Assembly: GCA_023406895.1 (NCBI GenBank)
Contig: JAEXTV010000021.1
Span: 62,001-126,000, forward strand
Source: Bacillota bacterium
Lineage (GTDB): Bacteria; Bacillota; Clostridia; Christensenellales; SZUA-584
DNA length: 64,000 nucleotides
Direction of reading: 5' to 3'
Shown: positions 26,633 through 33,455 of the stretch, in pieces
How the letters are laid out: each line of letters opens with the position of its first letter
How positions within the stretch are numbered: the stretch's first letter is position 1
Program-made: the position numbers and the translations under genes
Notes under the pieces: generated by a model
Database searches by the model: none
Told to the model about the DNA's origin: nothing
What the model saw: the letters and a program-made list of their open reading frames with translations, nothing else

Positions 26633-28482
26633 TCGGGCGTGTTCTCGGCGGCAGATATGAAATACTCGAAGACATTGATTCTGGCGGTATGGCATCCGTT
26701 TATAAGGCATTATGCCGTAAAACAAACAGCACGGTGGCCGTGAAGATACTCAAAGAGAAGTTTTCCGGCAATGCCGATTATATCAAGCGGTTTAAAAAAG
26801 AAGCGCAGGCCGCGTTTTCTTTAGAACATGAAAATATCATCCATGTCAGCGATATCGGCTTCGAAGACGGCATCTATTACATGGTCATGGAGTATGTGGA
26901 CGGCTCAACGCTGAAAACCTTGATTGATGAAAACGGGCTGATACCTGAAAGAGAGGCCATTCTTTTTGCAATCCAAATCTGCGGCGCTTTGTCGGCAGCT
27001 CATAAGCGCGGCATTATTCACAGGGATATCAAGCCTCAGAATGTGCTGATAGATAAGGAACAGACGGCCAAAGTCACGGACTTCGGCATTGCAAAAAGCT
27101 TATCGGCCACGGATGAAGAAGAAAAAGAAGTCATCGGGTCGGTTTATTATGTGTCTCCCGAACAAGCGCGCGGGGATATCGTGGACGCACGCACGGATAT
27201 CTACTCTATGGGCATTATGTTGTATGAAATGTTGACGGGGGAACTGCCATACAAGGGTGATCAGACCGTTTCGGTGGCGCTCAAACATATCAACGAAAAA
27301 ATAACGGCACCTGAAAAAATCAATACGAATCTGAGCAAATCCATTAACAACATTGTTCTGAAAGCCACAAGCAAGAATAAAAAAGACAGATACAGATCAA
27401 TGGATGCTTTTAAAGAAGATCTTGTACGAGCCATTGTGGACAAAAGCGGAGAGTACATTGATTTGCCATATGAGCACCAGACAGTGGATGCGCCTGTCAT
27501 CATAAAAAAATTCAAGGTTTGGCGAATTATTGTATTGTTTTCGATAATCGCTTTCTTGGCGGCTTCAGTCATCACGGTTTTCTCGATCATTGAAAACACA
27601 AATGCCCAGACAATCAAGATGCCCGATTTTACCGGACAAGCCGTTTCGGATGCGTCAAAAACATTGACCAATCTTCAAATGGGTGTAAAACTGGAATTCG
27701 AACAGAGCGAGACGATCAATGTCGGCACAGTCATTTCTCAGACGCCGGCACCTGGCAGCGCCGTGCTTAAGGGCACTGTGGTCACATTAACCATTGCCAA
27801 CGGGCCGGCAGGTCTCTCGATGCCTGATGTGACCGGAATGACGCTGGACGAGGCAAAGGATCTTATTGCAAGCATGGGCCTTGCGATAGAAAGCATTACT
27901 TATGAATACAGCAGTAATTTGCCCGCCGATACGGTTATATCACAGACGCCGGAAGTTGACAGCGAAGTGAATGCCGATAATCCCATCAGCGTGGTGGTAT
28001 CAACAAGTGAACAGCAGATGGATGTGCCCATGCTGCCGGTAAAAGGCACCATGGTGGATATGGCCGCTGCGCAGCTCGCGGGCGCCGGATTTAACAGCTG
28101 CTTTATCTATGAAACTGATAGTGAATTGGCAGAGGGAACGGTAATCGGTCAGTCTCCGGAAGAAGGAATCCCGGCCTCATTCGAAGAAGAAATTGATCTT
28201 TGGATCAGTGCGTTTAAGCAAAAGAACTATCATGCACCGTTATCTGCGGTGATCGATGTGGCAGATAAAGATTCAACAATCAAAGTTGTGCTGCAAACAG
28301 AATACAACGATGTGCCGATTAATCTCGTGGTCAAAACATATGACGCCACCGTCAGCGGGACGATGTCCATAGACTATGATATTCCCAGCTTCAGCAGCGG
28401 AAAGAAAACGGTCAAAGTTTTTGTCAACAATGCGGAAGCGTATTCGGTTGAATTGGAGTTTGTTGAACGTGACTCAGAGTAA
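26629..28482 (+). CDS. prkC: PASTA-domain serine/threonine protein kinase (PrkC/StkP family)
   Basis: Transmembrane Hanks-type kinase that senses cell-wall fragments. 617 residues: kinase domain about 1-270 (Lys39 in VAVKIL, HRDIKPQN at 131-138, DFG 151-153, SPE in place of APE), one membrane segment around residues 297-320 (IIVLFSIIAFLAASVITVF), then about three PASTA repeats (MPDFTGQAVSDASKTL, MPDVTGMTLDEAKDL, VPMLPVKGTMVDMAA) outside the cell and a C-terminal beta domain. The glycine loop reads DSGGMASVY: the first Gly of the usual GxGGMA is Asp17. Coupled to prpC upstream and overlapped by rsgA downstream. Confidence 0.96.
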   Translation: MIGRVLGGRYEILEDIDSGGMASVYKALCRKTNSTVAVKILKEKFSGNADYIKRFKKEAQAAFSLEHENIIHVSDIGFEDGIYYMVMEYVDGSTLKTLIDENGLIPEREAILFAIQICGALSAAHKRGIIHRDIKPQNVLIDKEQTAKVTDFGIAKSLSATDEEEKEVIGSVYYVSPEQARGDIVDARTDIYSMGIMLYEMLTGELPYKGDQTVSVALKHINEKITAPEKINTNLSKSINNIVLKATSKNKKDRYRSMDAFKEDLVRAIVDKSGEYIDLPYEHQTVDAPVIIKKFKVWRIIVLFSIIAFLAASVITVFSIIENTNAQTIKMPDFTGQAVSDASKTLTNLQMGVKLEFEQSETINVGTVISQTPAPGSAVLKGTVVTLTIANGPAGLSMPDVTGMTLDEAKDLIASMGLAIESITYEYSSNLPADTVISQTPEVDSEVNADNPISVVVSTSEQQMDVPMLPVKGTMVDMAAAQLAGAGFNSCFIYETDSELAEGTVIGQSPEEGIPASFEEEIDLWISAFKQKNYHAPLSAVIDVADKDSTIKVVLQTEYNDVPINLVVKTYDATVSGTMSIDYDIPSFSSGKKTVKVFVNNAEAYSVELEFVERDSE

Positions 28483-29362
28483 AACGGGAACCATCATCAA
28501 AGGAATCGGCGGATTTTACTATGTCCGTGATGATGAAGGTAACATGATTGAATGCAAAGCGAAGGGAAGCTTTCGAAACGACAATACCGTTCCGCTTCCC
28601 GGTGACCATGTGCGGTGCGGTATAAGCGAGAGCGCAGGCGGCTTGATAGAAGAGATATTTGAACGCCGAAACGAGCTGATAAGGCCGCGTGTGGCGAATA
28701 TAGACCAAGCCGCCATCGTTGTTTCCGTTCACAAGCCCAAGGCAGATCTTTTGCTTTGTGATAAATTGATTGTTCAGAGCAAACAAGCCGGCATTTTTCC
28801 TTTGCTTGTTTTTAATAAATGTGATGCAGCGGATGAAGATGCGGTTCAATCACTGAAAGGCGAATACAGCAATGTATGTCCCTATATCTGCGTATCGGCT
28901 GCCACAGGTGACGGGCTTGATGGCTTGAAAAAGCATTTGCAGGGCAAAACCACTTGCCTCGCGGGACAGTCAGCGGTGGGGAAGTCGTCTATTCTCAATG
29001 CGTTATTTCCGGAGCTTTCGCTGGAAACAGGGAGCCTTTCAAAGAAAACCGACAGGGGCCGCCACACCACACGCCATACCGAGCTGCTTGTGATGGCCGA
29101 TATTTCCGGCATGGTTGTGGATACGCCCGGGTTTTCATTTTTGGAAAACACGAATGTGATACCGGAGCAGCTCAGCCATTACTATGACGACATGCGACCG
29201 TTTTTTGAAGGCTGCCGTTTTTCGTCATGTCTGCACGATAAAGAACCGCAATGCGGCGTGAAAGACGCCTTGGCCGAAGGCGGAATCAGCGAAGGACGAT
29301 ATCAAAGATATCTGACGATTTTAAAAGAATTGCAGGAAAAGAGGTTACGCGAATATGATTAA
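28469..29362 (+). CDS. rsgA: Ribosome small subunit-dependent GTPase RsgA
   Basis: Circularly permuted GTPase that assists late 30S maturation. GTG at 28469 (product MTQSKTGTIIKGIGGFYYV) has GGAG 10 bases upstream and overlaps prkC by 14 bases; longer in-frame starts lie deep in prkC. 297 residues: N-terminal OB fold, G-domain motifs in permuted order (FNKCD, GQSAVGKSSILNAL, DTPGFSF) and C-terminal zinc site CRFSSCLHDKEPQC. Matches B. subtilis cpgA position. Confidence 0.95.
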   Translation: MTQSKTGTIIKGIGGFYYVRDDEGNMIECKAKGSFRNDNTVPLPGDHVRCGISESAGGLIEEIFERRNELIRPRVANIDQAAIVVSVHKPKADLLLCDKLIVQSKQAGIFPLLVFNKCDAADEDAVQSLKGEYSNVCPYICVSAATGDGLDGLKKHLQGKTTCLAGQSAVGKSSILNALFPELSLETGSLSKKTDRGRHTTRHTELLVMADISGMVVDTPGFSFLENTNVIPEQLSHYYDDMRPFFEGCRFSSCLHDKEPQCGVKDALAEGGISEGRYQRYLTILKELQEKRLREYD

Positions 29363-30005
29363 AGTGGCACCGTCAATACTCTCGGCAGATTTCACAAAAA
29401 TTTATGACGCTGTCAAAATGCTTGAAAGCGCGGGTGCGGACTACATACACTGTGATGTGATGGACGGTGTATTTGTGCCCAATTTAACCTTCGGGCAGAA
29501 AATGGTGCGGGACTTAAGAGCACATACGATGCTTCCGCTTGATGTGCATTTGATGATCGTTGAGCCGGAACGGTATATAGAGGAATTCGCCGACGCAGGG
29601 GCCGATATCATCACCGTGCACGCCGAAGCGACGATGCACCTCGACAGAGCCGTTCAGCTTGTGAAAAAGACCGGCAAAAAATGCGGCGTGTCACTGAATC
29701 CGCATACATCGCTGGATGTACTTGAATATGTGCTCGATAAGGTGGATATGGTGCTGCTGATGTCGGTAAATCCGGGCTTCGGCGCCCAGAGCTTTATACC
29801 GTATTCCATACGCAAAGCACAGAATTTAAAAAAGATGATTGAAACACGCGGCCTTGAAATCGATATAGAAATGGACGGCGGTATTGATGCAAAAAATGTG
29901 CGCTGTGTTGTGGAGGCCGGCGTGAATGTGATTGTGTCGGGCAATACGATTTTTAAATCGGAAGATCCGAAGGACATGATCAGCCGTTTGAAGCTAGAAA
30001 AATGA
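29355..30005 (+). CDS. rpe: Ribulose-phosphate 3-epimerase
   Basis: Interconverts ribulose-5-phosphate and xylulose-5-phosphate in the pentose phosphate pathway. 216-residue TIM barrel starting MIKVAPSILSADF; metal and catalytic residues in HCDVMDGVFVPNLTFG, DVHLMI (His), SVNPGFGAQSF and EMDGGIDAKN. Overlaps rsgA by 8 bases and thiN by 4. Confidence 0.96.
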   Translation: MIKVAPSILSADFTKIYDAVKMLESAGADYIHCDVMDGVFVPNLTFGQKMVRDLRAHTMLPLDVHLMIVEPERYIEEFADAGADIITVHAEATMHLDRAVQLVKKTGKKCGVSLNPHTSLDVLEYVLDKVDMVLLMSVNPGFGAQSFIPYSIRKAQNLKKMIETRGLEIDIEMDGGIDAKNVRCVVEAGVNVIVSGNTIFKSEDPKDMISRLKLEK

Positions 30006-30670
30006 AATGCGTGATCGTATCCGGCGGTAATGCGCCGGGAAAAAACGATTTTAAAAAACAACTCAAAGATGCGGCTTTACTGATTGCGGTGGATGGAGCT
30101 GCCGACCTGTTGGATCGGTGGGGCGTTGTGCCGCATTATATCATCGGAGACATGGACACAGCGGCTGACAGCAGCCTCGACCGGCTGTATGAAAGCGGAG
30201 CCGCTGCGGTGAAGCTGCCGAGAGAAAAAAATGAGACCGATACGCAGGCGGCGGTAGACTTTGCGCTGAAATCCGGCGCGGACGAAATTGTGATGCTGGG
30301 CGCAACAGGCGGCCGTTTTGACCATGCGATGGGCAATGTGGCCATGCTGGTGCGTGCGGTGCGCGCCGGCGCGCGCTGCCGGATATTAGACAAGACCAAT
30401 GAGATGTGGGTGGCTGCGGGTGAGCACGATGTCTGCGGACACCCCGGACAGACCGTTTCGATTATTCCGCTTACAGGTGATTTGATCGTGACGGCCACGA
30501 ATCTTGAGTATCCGCTTAAAAACTTAAAGCTCGGCGTGGATGCGTCAAGAGGCATCAGCAACGTTATACTGCGCAGCCCTGCCCATTTGTCCATCTCGGG
30601 CGGTTACGCGCTTATTGTGAAGATCAGAAACGAAACGTCACACTTTTTCAATGCCCGCCGTATGATATAG
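30002..30670 (+). CDS. thiN: Thiamine pyrophosphokinase
   Basis: Transfers pyrophosphate from ATP to thiamine. 222 residues; DGAADLLDRWGVVPHYIIGDMDTA and PREKNETDTQAAVDFAL (acidic metal-binding cluster) and LGATGGRFDHAMGN are the diagnostic blocks of the ThiN family. It follows rpe with an ATGA overlap, as in B. subtilis yloS upstream of spoVM. Confidence 0.94.
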   Translation: MKCVIVSGGNAPGKNDFKKQLKDAALLIAVDGAADLLDRWGVVPHYIIGDMDTAADSSLDRLYESGAAAVKLPREKNETDTQAAVDFALKSGADEIVMLGATGGRFDHAMGNVAMLVRAVRAGARCRILDKTNEMWVAAGEHDVCGHPGQTVSIIPLTGDLIVTATNLEYPLKNLKLGVDASRGISNVILRSPAHLSISGGYALIVKIRNETSHFFNARRMI

Positions 30671-30707
30671 CAGGAATTAAAGCAGTATCATCATGGAGGT
30701 GGGTCCC

Positions 30708-30872
30708 TTGTTGTGCGCGAACTGTCTTATGCGAAGGATCATTGCGGCTTTCATTATCTGCATCGGCGTCATATTACTCATATGCTTCATGCCGTATTGG
30801 ATGTGGCTGGCGCTGCTGGGAGTGACGCTTATCGTTGTGGGGTGCTTTGTCATTGCAAAGAAAATCTTGTGA
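30708..30872 (+). CDS. Small membrane protein of unknown function upstream of spoVM
   Basis: 54 codons from TTG 30708, with GGAGGTGG at 30695-30702 as a strong ribosome-binding site; an in-frame ATG at 30693 is an alternative but would overlap that site. The product begins MLCANCLMRRIIAAFIICIG and holds two close hydrophobic stretches (IIAAFIICIGVILLICF and WMWLALLGVTLIVVGCF) separated by MPYW, so it likely forms a membrane hairpin or two short helices, ending in AKKIL. It fills the gap between thiN and spoVM. Not a named family as far as I can tell; the RBS and clean hydrophobic pattern make a real gene likely. Confidence 0.65.
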   Translation: MLCANCLMRRIIAAFIICIGVILLICFMPYWMWLALLGVTLIVVGCFVIAKKIL

Positions 30873-30894
30873 TACATAATTGGAGGTGGACGTA

Positions 30895-30960
30895 TTGAGA
30901 ATCTACTGTTTCAAAGCGCCGCGTATTTTTCGCGGTATATTACGAAGGCTTTTTAAGTAA
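30895..30960 (+). CDS. spoVM: Stage V sporulation protein SpoVM (short form)
   Basis: A 21-residue peptide starting MRIYCFKAPRIF, too short for ordinary gene calling. B. subtilis SpoVM (26 residues, MKFYTIKLPKFLGG...) is an amphipathic helix that marks the curved outer forespore membrane and anchors the spore coat via SpoIVA. Shared features are the basic second residue, Tyr4, Lys7, Pro9 and the alternation of basic and hydrophobic residues after it. Start is TTG at 30895 behind GGAGGTGG. Location between thiN and an opposite-strand rpmB is exactly the Bacillus context, which makes the call strong despite its size. The C terminus is five residues shorter. Confidence 0.82.
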   Translation: MRIYCFKAPRIFRGILRRLFK

Positions 30961-30975
30961 AGCATACATAAAGAA

Positions 30976-31023
30976 TGTCTCAAAATAAGCGCAGCCCATT
31001 GCGGTGAAGCTTATTTTGAGACA
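30976..31023. repeat. Perfect 15-bp inverted repeat between convergent spoVM and rpmB
   Basis: TGTCTCAAAATAAGC (30976-30990) and GCTTATTTTGAGACA (31009-31023) pair exactly, with an 18-base loop. There is no terminal T-run on either side, so it is not a classic terminator. It lies between the ends of two facing genes. The inner part of the arms (AAAATAAGC) resembles the arms of the repeat at 16274-16311. Confidence 0.75.
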
Positions 31024-31040
31024 GACATCATGCAACGGAT

Positions 31041-31066
31041 AAAGTAAAAGAGCTGCCATAGGCAGC
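31041..31066 (-). terminator. Intrinsic terminator of rpmB
   Basis: Read on the minus strand, GCTGCC, TAT, GGCAGC forms a tight hairpin followed by TCTTTTACTTT. It sits just past the rpmB stop. Confidence 0.65.
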
Positions 31067-31085
31067 CCATAATGGTCTATGAAGA

Positions 31086-31274
31086 TTATCCGCGGGTAAC
31101 CTTGCCGGAGCGCAGGCATCTTGTGCACACATACAGTCTTTTGGGAGAACCGTCCACCATTGCACGGACACGCTGAACGTTGGGAGACCAGGTTCTTCTC
31201 GCTTTTCTGTTGGAATGGCTCACCGTATTACCCGAAACGATACCTTTATTGCAAACCTCGCAGTACTTTGCCAT
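31086..31274 (-). CDS. rpmB: 50S ribosomal protein L28
   Basis: 62-residue L28 of the zinc-binding type: N-terminal AKYCEVCNKGIVSG (CxxC) and C-terminal LYVCTRCLRSGKV (second CxxC), with SHSNRKARRTW in between. It is on the opposite strand to its neighbours, as in B. subtilis between spoVM and yloU. RBS GAGAGGTG upstream; predicted promoter at 31318-31346. Confidence 0.97.
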   Translation of the reverse strand: MAKYCEVCNKGIVSGNTVSHSNRKARRTWSPNVQRVRAMVDGSPKRLYVCTRCLRSGKVTRG

Positions 31275-31317
31275 AGCTTAACACCTCTCTTCTTAACCCG
31301 AAAATAGCACGAAAAAT

Positions 31318-31346
31318 ATTTTATCATTGAAGATGCGGTTTTGCAA
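31318..31346 (-). promoter_or_regulatory. Predicted sigma-A promoter of rpmB
   Basis: On the minus strand TTGCAA, 17 bases, TAAAAT, with TGA directly before the -10 (extended -10). About 40 bases before the rpmB start, which fits a ribosomal protein gene with its own strong promoter. Confidence 0.75.
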
Positions 31347-31386
31347 GTCGAATTCTTAAATTTTCATTTCAATTTTTTGAAACGTC

Positions 31387-31415
31387 TTGACGCTTTTTAA
31401 AAAACGCGATAGATT
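31387..31415 (+). promoter_or_regulatory. Predicted sigma-A promoter of yloU-yloV-recG
   Basis: TTGACG, 17 bases, TAGATT (4 of 6). It is divergent from the rpmB promoter and lies 47 bases before the YloU start. Confidence 0.6.
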
Positions 31416-31461
31416 TAACTCACCGGTCTAAAAACGGTAATGAGTGCAAGGAGGCTTTTCG

Positions 31462-31812
31462 ATGGCTGTAACACAGCAAAAATCGCTTGGGAAGATCGTA
31501 TATTCCGACGAATTTATTTCAAATCTTGCCGGACTCGCTTCTATGGATTGCTACGGAATCGTGGGAATGGCTTCTCAAAAGGCGATGGATGGTATTGTCG
31601 AACTGCTTAAAGGCGAAAATTTAAACAAGGGTGTCAAAATCACGACAGAAAACGAGTCTATTCGTATACAGCTCTTCGTTATCGTCGAATACGGCGTATC
31701 GATATCCGCCGTTGCATCAAATGTCATTGATACTGTCAAATACAAGGTCGAGTCTATCACAGGCCTGAATGTCGAAAAAGTTGATGTGACAGTCAATGGC
31801 ATAAGGGTTTAG
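31462..31812 (+). CDS. yloU: Asp23/Gls24 family envelope stress protein (YloU)
   Basis: 116-residue cytoplasmic protein of the Asp23/Gls24 family, linked to envelope stress and often encoded before fakA. It contains GKIVYSDEFISNLAGLASMDCYGIVGMA and an alternating beta region ending NVEKVDVTVNGIRV (given by key blocks). AAGGAGG at 31449-31455 sets ATG 31462 as the start rather than the GTG at 31444, whose coding would include that site. Eleven bases separate it from yloV. Confidence 0.92.
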   Translation: MAVTQQKSLGKIVYSDEFISNLAGLASMDCYGIVGMASQKAMDGIVELLKGENLNKGVKITTENESIRIQLFVIVEYGVSISAVASNVIDTVKYKVESITGLNVEKVDVTVNGIRV

Positions 31813-31823
31813 GGGGATAAGCT

Positions 31824-33455
31824 ATGCAAGAGAGGTTAAACGGCGAGCTGTTCAAAGATATGGTGTTATCGGCCGCCGCGTTGCTTGACAAAAACAAAAA
31901 AGGGCTCAATGCGCTTAACGTGTTTCCCGTGCCTGACGGCGATACGGGAACCAACATGTCACTCACACTGATGTCGGCCGTGAAGGAAGTTCGCAATGCC
32001 GATACGTCAAAGATTTGTACCGTGGGCGATGCGTTGTCACTCGGTGCACTTAAAGGCGCGAGAGGCAACTCAGGTGTTATTCTGTCTCAACTGTTCCGCG
32101 GCCTTTCCAAGAGCCTTGCGGGTTTGGAGACTGCCGGCCCGAACGACTTTGCGAAAGCCATGCAGGAGGGCGTCGACGCGGCTTACAAAGCTGTGATGAA
32201 GCCAAAAGAAGGCACAATATTAACCGTCGCAAAAGAAATGGCCAAAGCCGCGCTGCGCAGTGCGGGCAAAGGCGAAAACATTTATAAAATGATGGATACG
32301 GTGATTGAGCAGGGCACCGATACACTGCGCAAAACGCCGGAAATGCTCCCTGTTCTCAAGGAAGCGGGCGTTGTGGACGCCGGCGGCAAAGGCTTGATTG
32401 TCATCTACCGCGGCTTTAAAATGGCGCTGGACGGCGAAACAATTACGGATACTCTTGAAATCGAACCCGAGACGACTGTTGATTTTGCGAACACACCCGG
32501 CTCGGAAGATATCGAATTCGGCTATTGTACAGAATTTTTTATAAAAAATATACATGAATCCGTCACGCAGGATGATATAGACCGTTACCGCGAAAAGCTT
32601 ATGAAAATCGGCGACTGCGTACTCGTGGTGGGCGATCTTCAACTGGTTAAAACACATGTTCATACCAATGTGCCCGGCAAAGCCCTGCAGTTTGCACTGC
32701 GCTTCGGTGAATTGTCGCGCATTAAGATCGACAACATGAGAGAACAGCACACGGAGCTTTTTGAGCACGATGACGAACCCGAAACGCCCAAACAAACAAA
32801 GGAAATGGCTGTGGTCACGGTGGCGGCCGGTTCGGGTATTGTCAACATTTTCAAAGAATTCATGGTGGACGAAATCGTGGAAGGCGGCCAGACGATGAAT
32901 CCCTCGACCGAGACGATTTCCAAGGCGATTGAAAAAGCGCCGTCCAACAACGTGTTCGTGTTCCCGAATAATAAAAATATCATACTGGCCGCCGAGCAGG
33001 CCGCACAATTCTCGAACAAGAATGTGCATGTGATTCCGTCATATTCTTTTCCGCAGGGGATTACGGGTGTACTGGCATTCAATCCCGATCTTGATTTTGA
33101 AGAGAATACAGAGCGCATGAAAAAGGCCATCACCACAGTAAAAACAGGCCAGGTGACAAGCGCGGTGCGTGAATCTAAGATCAACGGACAAACGATAAAG
33201 AAGGGTGAACTGATCGGCATACTTGACGGTGATATCGTCTGCCATACGGGCGATATGTTTGAAACCTGCCGCGCACTGCTCAAAAACATGGTCACCGATG
33301 AAGACAGCGTGATCACGATTTTCTATGGTGAGGGTGTCACCGAAGAGCTCGCGAAAAATATTGCAGATATGATCACAGACGAATATGACGATTTTGATGT
33401 GGAGCTGCAGTTCGGCGGACAGCCTGTTTATCCGTTCGTGTTTGCGGTGGAATAA
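31824..33455 (+). CDS. yloV: DAK2/DegV domain protein YloV, fatty acid kinase catalytic subunit FakA-like
   Basis: 543 residues. The N-terminal DhaL/DAK2 kinase domain has NVFPVPDGDTGTNMSLTL (metal-binding aspartates) and GARGNSGVILSQLFRG; the central and C-terminal domains are of the DegV-like type (FPNNKNIILAAEQA). In Staphylococcus the orthologue FakA phosphorylates fatty acids presented by FakB, a DegV-family protein; a DegV gene lies at 44730. One base overlaps recG. The yloU-yloV-recG order is standard. Confidence 0.93.
   Translation: MQERLNGELFKDMVLSAAALLDKNKKGLNALNVFPVPDGDTGTNMSLTLMSAVKEVRNADTSKICTVGDALSLGALKGARGNSGVILSQLFRGLSKSLAGLETAGPNDFAKAMQEGVDAAYKAVMKPKEGTILTVAKEMAKAALRSAGKGENIYKMMDTVIEQGTDTLRKTPEMLPVLKEAGVVDAGGKGLIVIYRGFKMALDGETITDTLEIEPETTVDFANTPGSEDIEFGYCTEFFIKNIHESVTQDDIDRYREKLMKIGDCVLVVGDLQLVKTHVHTNVPGKALQFALRFGELSRIKIDNMREQHTELFEHDDEPETPKQTKEMAVVTVAAGSGIVNIFKEFMVDEIVEGGQTMNPSTETISKAIEKAPSNNVFVFPNNKNIILAAEQAAQFSNKNVHVIPSYSFPQGITGVLAFNPDLDFEENTERMKKAITTVKTGQVTSAVRESKINGQTIKKGELIGILDGDIVCHTGDMFETCRALLKNMVTDEDSVITIFYGEGVTEELAKNIADMITDEYDDFDVELQFGGQPVYPFVFAVE

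Noticed and set aside
30713..30898. A 61-codon frame overlapping the small membrane gene before spoVM.
   Set aside because: It is out of frame with the hydrophobic small protein, has no ribosome-binding site of its own and runs into the spoVM start.
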